Shown here: piece by piece, positions 24,627 through 30,350 of the stretch
Layout of the letters: every line of letters starts with the position of its first letter
Numbering within the stretch: position 1 is the first letter of the stretch
NCBI GenBank assembly: GCA_900555675.1
Contig: UNSN01000005.1
Location: 1-34,449, forward strand
Length of the DNA stretch: 34,449 nucleotides
Direction: 5' to 3'
From: Candidatus Saccharimonadota bacterium
GTDB lineage: Bacteria; Patescibacteriota; Saccharimonadia; Saccharimonadales; Saccharimonadaceae
Notes under the pieces: generated by a model
What the model was told of the DNA's origin: nothing
Seen by the model: the letters and a program-made list of their open reading frames with translations, nothing else
Database searches by the model: none
Position numbers and translations under genes: made by a program

Positions 24627-24666
24627 CATAAACACCTTCATATATGATTAAATGAAGGTGTTTATG
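24627..24666 (+). repeat. 15-bp perfect inverted repeat covering the virB6-like start codon
   Basis: CATAAACACCTTCAT (24627-24641), 10-nt loop, ATGAAGGTGTTTATG (24652-24666). The first ATG of the virB6-like gene and the only Shine-Dalgarno-like AAGGTG lie in the right arm. RNA read through from the lipoprotein gene would hide the start in this hairpin. There is no T-run, so it is not a simple terminator. Confidence 0.7.
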
Positions 24667-27471
24667 TTTATGAGTGGGTACGATCGTAAAAACGTCTTTA
24701 AGAATATAGTTTTATATTTGTGCGTGAGCGCCTTATTTATATTACCAATTTCTACACTATTAACATCTTTACCTGCATTTGCTGCTGGGTACTTCGACGG
24801 TCTCAGTATTCAAGAAAAATACAAGTTCTATGTTTATGCACGCGTAATAGATAAATGTCTTTCTAAATGGCCGGGGTATCACCCAAATGTTCATAATGGA
24901 AATATATTTAGTTCTGGCAAGGTGTATGTAGGAACTTTTCCAGAATTTACAGGACAGGGATATAATGAATCTGAAGGGTCTTTTGACTGCAGTTCCAAAG
25001 AACTACTCAGCGAAGCTGTTAATAAATTTGGCATAAAGCCAGTCGAGAGGGCTACTGCTGCAGAAACTCTTTTCTGTTATATGGGCTATAAAAGAGCCTC
25101 TCAGACCACAGGGCCAAATGAGAAAAAAAGTGCTAATGATTACATACCGAAAGGTGATTCTTGTACAAGTGGCACAGGAGAAGAGCTTTACCACCCAGAT
25201 GGATATAAAGAAGGAAAAATATTTGAATTATTATCTGCAATATCAGGATATAAAAAAGGCTCAGAGAACTCCGATCCGGGTATAAAATATCTGGTTTCGA
25301 GGTCCATGATAAAAGGTTGCATAAAAGATGGCAAGCCTCAATCTCGCCGACTCAATCCAAAAGACTGGGAAATACCAGATGTGGATGGTAATGGAAACCT
25401 AACTAAATCCTATTATTTGCCTGGCGACGGACAAGGTTATAATGTGGACGGATCAAGAAACCGTGAATGGCCACAGGATAGTTATGATGCAAAAATTCCT
25501 GAATGGCAGTGTATGAATATATATCAACGCCTAGTGGAATCAGCGCCAAAATATCAAGAAGCTCTAAAACAGTCAGCTACAGACACTGCTTGCGCGGGGC
25601 TGGCGGGGAAAGAGCTTGCCGCCTGTAAAGCCGGAATAGAACACAAGAACGAAGGCGCCGCCTACTGCAAAACATACACTGACGAAAAAGAAAGAGAAGC
25701 CTGTGAAAAAGGTCAGAACGCTAAGATTGAAACTGCTGCAGAAGAAGAGGAAGGTGGCGAACCAAAAAACTCCTGCGGTATTGATGGCGGTTTAGGTTGG
25801 CTAATCTGCCCCGTAATGACATTCGTAGCTAATATTAATGACGCAGCCTACGGTGCTATTTCTGGATTTTTAGATATAAAACCAGCAATACTTGGTGACA
25901 ACAGCAATACTTCCGGAGCAAAGCAAGGTTGGGATTTTTTCCGCAATATAGCCAACGCCATATTCGCCGTAATATTCTTATGGATTATATTTTCTCAAAT
26001 CTCTAATGTTGGCGTTAGTAATTATGGAATTAAGAAAATCCTGCCTCGCTTAATAATAGGGGCTTTACTAGTTAATTTATCTTATTATCTTTGTCAGATT
26101 TTTGTAGACTTATCTAATATATTAGGGCATACATTAAAGGACGCCTTAGAAGCTGGAGCGGGAGGAATAGGTACTGAATCTGAAGCTGCAGGATGGGGTA
26201 GTGCCATCGCTGCCACCATAGTGGGTGTTGGCGGAGTAGCTGCATTTGCCGCCTTAGCTATTGGAATCCCCACTCTTGCTGCTGGATTCTTGGCGATTAT
26301 GACAGTATTTATTATTCTAGTAGTTAGACAAGCAGGTATCATACTATTAATATCCATGTCTCCTATGGCCTTCGCGGCGTGGCTATTGCCTAATACAGAA
26401 GACTTATTTAAAAAATGGTTGAAAATGTTCAGGGGTCTGCTATTAGTATTTCCTATAATATCTTTGTTGTACGGCGCGGGAAAATTAGCTGGTGCAGTGT
26501 TAGCATCAAGTGCGACAGTTGATCCGAATAATCCAGACGAGACTCTGCATCTGGTTGCTTTAGCAGCCACTACTATGCCGCTCATTGCCACTCCTTTTGT
26601 ATTGCAAAACTCCTTAAGTTCACTGGGTAGTATCGGAGCAAAGATAGGGAAACTTAGTAGTGCCGCAAATGGTAACTTAAAGAATGCTGTAATGAATAAA
26701 TCCAGAATTAGCGATGTTAAGAATGCATGGAAATCTCGATCTGCTAGAAAGCTAGCAGAAAGAAGATCCGGCAATACCTGGTACGGACGAACCGCAAGTA
26801 ATCTCAGAGATAGAAACAACTCTATGCTTAAGAGAGGACTTGGAGTGGCAATGAATCCTGCAGCGGCCCTTGATGATAGCTGGGTTGGTCGAAAGATAGG
26901 TCTTGGTGATGGCGTAGGAGCGGCACAAGAGGCTTACGATAAAAGTGCTATGGAAAAAGCTGAACGATCAATCACGTATAAATACGGTGGAGATGCTGAG
27001 GCAGCCCTAAAGGACAAAAAAGCCGACAAGTACACTAGGATTGCAGCCGTTAACCAACTTAAGGGACAAGGCGCTCATGGTGCGGACGTAGTGGCTGATT
27101 ACCTGAGAGATGGTGGAGAAGTGGATAGTGTAAGTATGGCTAATGCATTAACCGAAATGAAAGGGTCTCACGCTGGAGTTTCTGAGGCAGGAGTTAGTGC
27201 TCTTAAGGCTCTTCAGAGTGGTAAATCAAGCTTCTCACTCGGGGATAAAGATTCGTCAGGCAATGTCGTTGGCGATTCAGCAAAGGACGAGTTTAATAGC
27301 CTAACTAAGGATGGCGTAAGTAAATTATCCAATGAAGCCATCGCCAAACAGAGCGCTGACGCCATTAAGCACTCTGCTATAAAAAGAAATGACGCTCTTA
27401 AGCTACTGAAAGATAATAGACTCAGGTCTATGATGAGTCAGGATACAAAAAATGCTCTTGTCAATAAATAA
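24652..27471 (+). CDS. VirB6/TrbL-like T4SS membrane protein, first copy
   Basis: 939 aa. Signal peptide ending near LPAFAA (about 43); a large extracytoplasmic domain with many Cys (about 44-365); CGIDGGLGWLICPVMTFVANI, then a membrane domain with about six helices (about 390-680) that includes the block SNVGVSNYGIKKILPRLIIGALLVNLSYYLC; and a Lys/Ala/Ser-rich cytoplasmic tail (about 690-939). VirB6 proteins form the inner-membrane channel of T4SS. Starts at 24664 or 24670 (AAGGTG nine bases upstream) are also possible. It is a clear paralogue of the 30351 product, from which it is separated by the 27474-30293 segment. Confidence 0.82.
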   Translation: MKVFMFMSGYDRKNVFKNIVLYLCVSALFILPISTLLTSLPAFAAGYFDGLSIQEKYKFYVYARVIDKCLSKWPGYHPNVHNGNIFSSGKVYVGTFPEFTGQGYNESEGSFDCSSKELLSEAVNKFGIKPVERATAAETLFCYMGYKRASQTTGPNEKKSANDYIPKGDSCTSGTGEELYHPDGYKEGKIFELLSAISGYKKGSENSDPGIKYLVSRSMIKGCIKDGKPQSRRLNPKDWEIPDVDGNGNLTKSYYLPGDGQGYNVDGSRNREWPQDSYDAKIPEWQCMNIYQRLVESAPKYQEALKQSATDTACAGLAGKELAACKAGIEHKNEGAAYCKTYTDEKEREACEKGQNAKIETAAEEEEGGEPKNSCGIDGGLGWLICPVMTFVANINDAAYGAISGFLDIKPAILGDNSNTSGAKQGWDFFRNIANAIFAVIFLWIIFSQISNVGVSNYGIKKILPRLIIGALLVNLSYYLCQIFVDLSNILGHTLKDALEAGAGGIGTESEAAGWGSAIAATIVGVGGVAAFAALAIGIPTLAAGFLAIMTVFIILVVRQAGIILLISMSPMAFAAWLLPNTEDLFKKWLKMFRGLLLVFPIISLLYGAGKLAGAVLASSATVDPNNPDETLHLVALAATTMPLIATPFVLQNSLSSLGSIGAKIGKLSSAANGNLKNAVMNKSRISDVKNAWKSRSARKLAERRSGNTWYGRTASNLRDRNNSMLKRGLGVAMNPAAALDDSWVGRKIGLGDGVGAAQEAYDKSAMEKAERSITYKYGGDAEAALKDKKADKYTRIAAVNQLKGQGAHGADVVADYLRDGGEVDSVSMANALTEMKGSHAGVSEAGVSALKALQSGKSSFSLGDKDSSGNVVGDSAKDEFNSLTKDGVSKLSNEAIAKQSADAIKHSAIKRNDALKLLKDNRLRSMMSQDTKNALVNK

Positions 27472-27473
27472 AC

Positions 27474-27499
27474 ATGGCAATTATCCCATTGAAACAAGT
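27474..27499 (+). repeat. Left terminal inverted repeat of the 2.8-kb segment
   Basis: The outer 16 bases match the complement of 30278-30293 exactly; the next ten (TGAAACAAGT against CTAAGCAAGT) match at seven. Confidence 0.75.
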
Positions 27500-27519
27500 G
27501 ACTGATAAATAACTTATGC

Positions 27520-27612
27520 TATAATAGTATCAATAACCTATTTCGAAATCCGGTAAACTTACGCGTACGGCGCGGCGAAATGGATAAGTCCATTAACATC
27601 GCCGCGTTTTTT
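27520..27612 (+). ncRNA. Candidate ~80-nt small RNA or tRNA leader with terminator
   Basis: Extended -10 TGCTATAAT (TATAAT 27520-27525) predicts a start at 27532. The RNA ends in a strong terminator: CGCGGCGA (27571-27578) pairs with TCGCCGCG (27599-27606), enclosing AATGGA/TCCATT, followed by TTTTTT. The tRNA gene starts only 10 nt later and has no clear promoter of its own, so this may be a free small RNA or an attenuator in front of the tRNA. The upstream half contains GTAA/TTAC and TTTCGAAA small dyads. No known family recognised. Confidence 0.55.
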
Positions 27613-27622
27613 ATGTAAATAA

Positions 27623-27698
27623 GCTCGGGTAACTTAGTGGATAGAGTACGCTTCTGTCGAAGGCGATAACGTGGGTTCGAATCCCACCCCGGGTACCA
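27623..27698 (+). tRNA. Atypical tRNA with GTC anticodon on an Arg-like body
   Basis: Acceptor GCTCGGG/CCCGGGT (two G-U pairs, including G1-U72), D stem ACT/AGT with GGATAG loop, anticodon stem CGCTT/AGGCG (one U-G) around CTGTCGA (anticodon GTC, G37, A38), five-base variable loop, T arm GTGGG/CCCAC with TTCGAAT, discriminator A, CCA encoded. The anticodon says Asp, but G73 and C38, both normal for Asp, are missing, while A73 and the D loop are Arg-like. A canonical tRNA-Asp exists at 23275. The charging amino acid is uncertain. It lies inside the candidate mobile segment. Confidence 0.8.
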
Positions 27699-27718
27699 AT
27701 AATATTCCCACAAAGGTA

Positions 27719-27741
27719 AAGACCCCTTGGGTAGGGGTCTT
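27719..27741 (+). terminator. Hairpin after the atypical tRNA
   Basis: AAGACCCC (27719-27726), loop TTGGGTA, GGGGTCTT (27734-27741): eight perfect pairs. The T-run is poor (TTACGC), so it may be a processing or boundary hairpin as much as a terminator. Confidence 0.6.
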
Positions 27742-27753
27742 ACGCTTCTGTCG
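27741..27753 (+). repeat. 13-bp copy of the atypical tRNA's anticodon arm
   Basis: TACGCTTCTGTCG here is identical to 27647-27659 inside the tRNA, covering the 5' side of the anticodon stem plus anticodon. It starts at the last base of the preceding hairpin. Confidence 0.7.
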
Positions 27754-27798
27754 TATCTCTTATTATACGTCAGATTGTTTGTGGTGTCCATAAATCAC

Positions 27799-27827
27799 TT
27801 GCAAAATATAATGTTTAATTATATAAT
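27799..27827 (+). promoter_or_regulatory. Promoter of the transposase gene
   Basis: TTGCAA (27799-27804), 17 bp, TATAAT (27822-27827). Predicted start about 27834. The palindrome GTCTAGAC (27843-27850) lies between start and ATG, where a bound protein could repress. Confidence 0.65.
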
Positions 27828-27840
27828 ACAGTTCGATAAG

Positions 27841-27851
27841 CTGTCTAGACT
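27841..27851 (+). repeat. GTCTAGAC-centred site, possible IS left end
   Basis: CTGTCTAGACT occurs here and, inverted, at 29150-29160; CTGTCTAGAC also occurs at 29064-29073. All contain the 8-bp palindrome GTCTAGAC. They may be the 11-bp ends of the IS1595-type element or operators for one regulator. Confidence 0.5.
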
Positions 27852-27852
27852 T

Positions 27853-28803
27853 ATGAAATATACTGTAAAACAATTACAGGCGGATTTTCCTGATGATAAC
27901 GCGTGCCTTGAATGGCTAGTTGCGTACTTATACCCAAACGGGATAACCTGCCCTAAATGCAATACAATTACCAAACACTATCGAGTATCTGGTAGGCGTT
28001 CATATTGTTGCTCAAAATGTGGCAACCATCTGTATCCGCTTACTAATACTATATTTCATAGGTCACGCACATCTCTTACCGACTGGTTTCACGCTATTTA
28101 CATAATGAGTACAAATAAGGCTGGTACGAGTGCAAGGCAAATTGAACGTGAGATTGGTGTAACCTATAAAACAGCATGGCGGATGATGCACCAAATTCGT
28201 TCAATGATGGGTAATAAAGATACTGAATTAGCCAATGATGTAGAAGTAGATGAAACATATATACATCCTAACGTATTCAAGCGTTCGTCTGCTCAAAAGC
28301 GGTATGGTCGTGATGCACGGCGCACGGGAGAAATTCTATTCGGTGCTGTTGAGCGAAACGGTGAGGTGAAGATATGGCATGTTAAATCATCTGGCGTTCG
28401 TGTATTACAACCTTTGATACTTACAAACGTTAAAGACGGAGCTACAGTACATAGCGATGGTCACAAATCATATACGTCATTACCTAAGTATGGATATGAT
28501 CATCGCACTACTAACCACGGAATCGGTGAGTATTATACGGAGTATTCTTATACGCAAAACATTGAAAACGTATGGTCACATATTAAACGCGGTATCAAGG
28601 GCGTATATCGACATGTCGGGACTAGGTATGTTCAGTTATACGCAAACGAGTATGCGTGGCGATATAATCACCGCCAACACAAGGTGTTGTTTTGGTATTT
28701 GCTGGCAGATATTATTTATCCGCGGTCTTGCGCTTTTTCGCGGCAGCAGCAGGTTGCTTCTTACGCGCTACCTGCTTCAGGATATCGAAAAACTGTTTCT
28801 TAG
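27853..28803 (+). CDS. IS1595-family transposase
   Basis: 316 aa from ATG 27853. The N-terminal zinc ribbon has CPKC (33-36) and CSKC (53-56). A helix-turn-helix-like segment follows (SARQIEREIGVTYKTAWRMMHQIR, about 93-116). The ISXO2-type DDE domain shows VEVDETYI (D133), HSDGHKSY (D202) and NIENVWSHIKRGIKGVYRHV (236-255), in which N/E takes the third acidic place as usual in IS1595. About 28 residues after LFWYLLADI (IYPRSCAFSRQQQ onward) have no family counterpart that I know and run antisense to the 39-codon gene. All catalytic residues are present, so it may be active. Confidence 0.92.
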   Translation: MKYTVKQLQADFPDDNACLEWLVAYLYPNGITCPKCNTITKHYRVSGRRSYCCSKCGNHLYPLTNTIFHRSRTSLTDWFHAIYIMSTNKAGTSARQIEREIGVTYKTAWRMMHQIRSMMGNKDTELANDVEVDETYIHPNVFKRSSAQKRYGRDARRTGEILFGAVERNGEVKIWHVKSSGVRVLQPLILTNVKDGATVHSDGHKSYTSLPKYGYDHRTTNHGIGEYYTEYSYTQNIENVWSHIKRGIKGVYRHVGTRYVQLYANEYAWRYNHRQHKVLFWYLLADIIYPRSCAFSRQQQVASYALPASGYRKTVS

Positions 28804-28831
28804 TTGGTTCTTTTTTCTTTACGTTAGCCAT
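28712..28831 (-). CDS. 39-aa basic microprotein, antisense to the transposase 3' end
   Basis: MANVKKKEPTKKQFFDILKQ, then a Lys/Ala-rich tail (QPAAAAKKRKTADK): a short amphipathic helix between two strongly basic ends, likely nucleic-acid binding. TATAAT upstream on minus (28844-28839) gives a start one base before the ATG, the same leaderless layout as other genes here. The last 92 bp overlap the transposase 3' end in the opposite direction. It lies 15 nt after the 57-aa microprotein, possibly in one unit. No homologue known to me; it could be fortuitous. Confidence 0.5.
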   Translation of the reverse strand: MANVKKKEPTKKQFFDILKQVARKKQPAAAAKKRKTADK

Positions 28832-28846
28832 TATCTTTATTATACC

Positions 28847-29020
28847 CTATGCATGCCAATAGTGATTTGGGCTAAGTGAGTAATACGTAATAGTAAACAA
28901 ACCTACGCCGACAAAACAAAGCAAAATATGTTTGATTATACTGTGACCTTTTTGTTGTCGAGTATAAAGTGCCTTATCTTTGCCCCGTAGGTTATCGTTA
29001 TTTTGCTTTTGATTGTCCAT
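28847..29020 (-). CDS. 57-aa single-pass membrane microprotein
   Basis: MDNQKQNNDNLRGKDKALYT, a basic linker, then one membrane helix (HILLCFVGVGLFTITYYSL) and a short end (SPNHYWHA). GGAGG sits 5 nt before ATG 29020. It follows the structured RNA and terminator at 29049-29158, which would control it. Size and layout (polar basic N terminus, one helix) resemble small membrane toxins or phage-type microproteins, but no family is recognised. Confidence 0.6.
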   Translation of the reverse strand: MDNQKQNNDNLRGKDKALYTRQQKGHSIIKHILLCFVGVGLFTITYYSLSPNHYWHA

Positions 29021-29048
29021 AAGAGCCTCCATTCTTTCTATTAAAAAG

Positions 29049-29158
29049 GACAGCCATCGCTGGCTGTCTAGACCCACAACAAGGGTTTATCCCTATTGCT
29101 TTTAGCAAATGGCTGCCCATTTTCGGGATAAAAAATGAGCCTCGCTGTGAGTCTAGAC
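29049..29158 (-). ncRNA. Structured leader RNA (riboswitch-like) or small RNA with terminator
   Basis: Extended -10 TGTTATAAT (29173-29165 minus) predicts a start near 29158. The RNA can form a long outer stem (29146-29160 with 29064-29078, 15 pairs with one U-G), an inner 8-bp stem (29125-29132 with 29086-29093), and two hairpins inside it (ATGG/CCAT at 29109-29120; TTGCT/AGCAA at 29096-29108). It is followed by a terminator (GACAGCCA/TGGCTGTC, 29049-29068) with a T-run. The terminator's first arm shares GACAG with the outer stem, so the two exclude each other. The microprotein's GGAGG comes just after. It could also be a short inverted-repeat element. Confidence 0.6.
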
Positions 29159-29220
29159 AGTATAATTATAACATATGACATGTGTAATATAATGCACATA
29201 GTTAGATTGTCGATGTGGTG

Positions 29221-29226
29221 TATAAT
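29221..29226 (+). promoter_or_regulatory. -10 box of the Panacea-type gene (leaderless)
   Basis: TATAAT (29221-29226); seven bases downstream is 29233, the A of the start codon. Divergent from the structured RNA promoter about 50 bp away. Confidence 0.6.
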
Positions 29227-29232
29227 GAATAT

Positions 29233-29706
29233 ATGAAAGCAACAAAACAAACAAAGTCATTAATAAAATATTTAGTATTTAGTATGAATCTACCTACAAT
29301 TACGAGCATTACAAAAATGCTTTATCTTATTGATCTGGCATCAGTAGCTTCTACTGGAAAACAGACCACAGATTTTGAATTTATTCGATATTACTATGGT
29401 CCATACGACAAAGATATACGTATAATAATAGACGATATGACAGCAAAAAAAGAATTAGATGTTGACGTTAGATACTTATCTAATGGGGAGCCATTTTTAG
29501 TCTATAAAATGCCTAGTGGAACTGTTAGCCTCACTTACGAAGGTGCTAATGAACAGATTGTGAGAGACTTGGTAGATAGTTTAGGTAATTTATCCCCGAA
29601 AAGTCTTACTGAACTTGCATATAAAACAAAACCAATGGCCAGACTAGGTGCTACCCTTGGCGGCAACGAGCACCTAAATGAAAAGCTTGTCTTAACGGAG
29701 GTGTAA
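29233..29706 (+). CDS. Panacea-domain (DUF4065, SocA-like) protein, probable antitoxin
   Basis: 157 aa. TITSITKMLYLIDLASVASTGKQTTDFEFIRYYYGPYDKDI (about 18-60) is the typical Panacea pattern: K-x-L-Y-h-x-D, then polar, then h-x-x-x-Y-G-P. LTELAYKTKPMARLG near 133-147 matches the domain's C-terminal helix. Panacea domains serve as interchangeable antitoxins that neutralise diverse toxins, and as SocA-type proteolysis adaptors. No membrane segment. The stop overlaps the next ATG by one base (TAATG), so a 1:1 coupled partner is expected. The start follows the leaderless promoter; an ATG 6 codons earlier precedes the -10. Confidence 0.82.
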   Translation: MKATKQTKSLIKYLVFSMNLPTITSITKMLYLIDLASVASTGKQTTDFEFIRYYYGPYDKDIRIIIDDMTAKKELDVDVRYLSNGEPFLVYKMPSGTVSLTYEGANEQIVRDLVDSLGNLSPKSLTELAYKTKPMARLGATLGGNEHLNEKLVLTEV

Positions 29707-30257
29707 TGAATATACCATCTGGTATATATAGTCCCTTTAGTGATAAGGATTTAGTGGAAAGCCTTGTTGAACAGAAAAATATATACAATGACATTCATTC
29801 AGTAAACACCAATAACACATCTCAGCAAAAATCAAAATTTAAATTGTGTATTAGTTTATCAGAAACAGTCGACCAAATTATTGATGGAAAAATTTTTGGA
29901 ATCTCTTGCTCATATTTAAACTGGCACGATAAAGTTGATCATATCAAAGTCTGCCAAAGTGATTACAAAATTTGCAATTCTCCAGTATTAAAATCTGGGC
30001 AGAGTGTATATCTTCCACAGGATATGGAGGTGCTGTCATATGAAGAGATAAGAGCAAAAATAGAGGATCAATCAAATAGATTTAAATATAGAGCAACATT
30101 GTCGAGTAATAAGTATGAGAGAATTAGAGAAATGTTTGCAAATTATTTACGTTTTTGCAAAAACACAAGCGATAGCGTAAACGCAATTAAATCTCTGATT
30201 AGTGAAACGCCAGATCTTAAGCCACTAAAATCTTACGGCGTCGATATTAAAGAATAG
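29706..30257 (+). CDS. Unrecognised partner of the Panacea protein, candidate toxin
   Basis: 183 aa, no family recognised. The N terminus is polar (FSDKDLVESLVEQKNIYNDI). A middle with beta-strand-like segments (KFKLCISLSETVDQIIDGKIFGISCSYLNW, VYLPQDMEVLSYEEIRAKI) is followed by a helical C terminus (YERIREMFANYLRFCKN). No membrane helix or signal peptide, so any target is cytoplasmic. The one-base overlap with the Panacea gene and the absence of any other nearby gene make it the expected partner. The antitoxin-first order is common. AT-rich codon use fits an acquired module. Toxic activity is inference only. Confidence 0.65.
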   Translation: MNIPSGIYSPFSDKDLVESLVEQKNIYNDIHSVNTNNTSQQKSKFKLCISLSETVDQIIDGKIFGISCSYLNWHDKVDHIKVCQSDYKICNSPVLKSGQSVYLPQDMEVLSYEEIRAKIEDQSNRFKYRATLSSNKYERIREMFANYLRFCKNTSDSVNAIKSLISETPDLKPLKSYGVDIKE

Positions 30258-30267
30258 CGTTGGAAAT

Positions 30268-30293
30268 ACTTGCTTAGATGGGATAATTGCCAT
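30268..30293 (-). repeat. Right terminal inverted repeat of the 2.8-kb segment
   Basis: Reverse complement of 27474-27499 at 23 of 26 positions; the outermost 16 are exact. AAAC follows at 30294-30297. Confidence 0.75.
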
Positions 30294-30313
30294 AAACATA
30301 ATGACCCCTTCTC

Positions 30314-30342
30314 TTGACTTTTTCCATCAAAAATGCTAATAT
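30314..30342 (+). promoter_or_regulatory. Promoter of the second virB6-like gene (near-leaderless)
   Basis: TTGACT (30314-30319), 17 bp ending in TGC, TAATAT (30337-30342). Predicted start 30349, two bases before ATG 30351. It lies just outside the right inverted repeat, so the gene is transcribed independently of the inserted segment. Confidence 0.75.
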
Positions 30343-30350
30343 AACCTCAG

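Larger units (their letters stand above)
27474..30293. mobile_element. Candidate 2.8-kb composite element with 26-bp terminal inverted repeats
   Basis: Left end 27474-27499 and right end 30268-30293 are inverted copies, 23 of 26 identical; the outer 16 (ATGGCAATTATCCCAT) are exact. AAAC abuts both ends (27470-27473 and 30294-30297) as a possible 4-bp target duplication. It begins 2 bp after the stop of one virB6-like gene and ends 57 bp before the next. Inside are a small RNA, an odd tRNA, an IS1595-type transposase, two microproteins, a structured RNA and a Panacea-type gene pair. IS1595 elements normally make 8-bp duplications, so the mobilising enzyme is uncertain. Confidence 0.6.

Noticed and set aside
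26094..26819. 241-codon minus frame
   Set aside because: It is antisense to the membrane part of the first virB6-like gene and has no promoter or ribosome site.
27519..27791. 90-codon minus frame
   Set aside because: It is antisense to the small RNA and atypical tRNA; its sequence is a tRNA artefact.
27770..29222. AGATTGT...GTGGTGT occurring on both sides of the transposase (27770-27787 and 29204-29220)
   Set aside because: Two 7-mers with different spacing in AT-rich DNA; too weak to call a target duplication. I also found no 8-bp duplication next to the GTCTAGAC ends.
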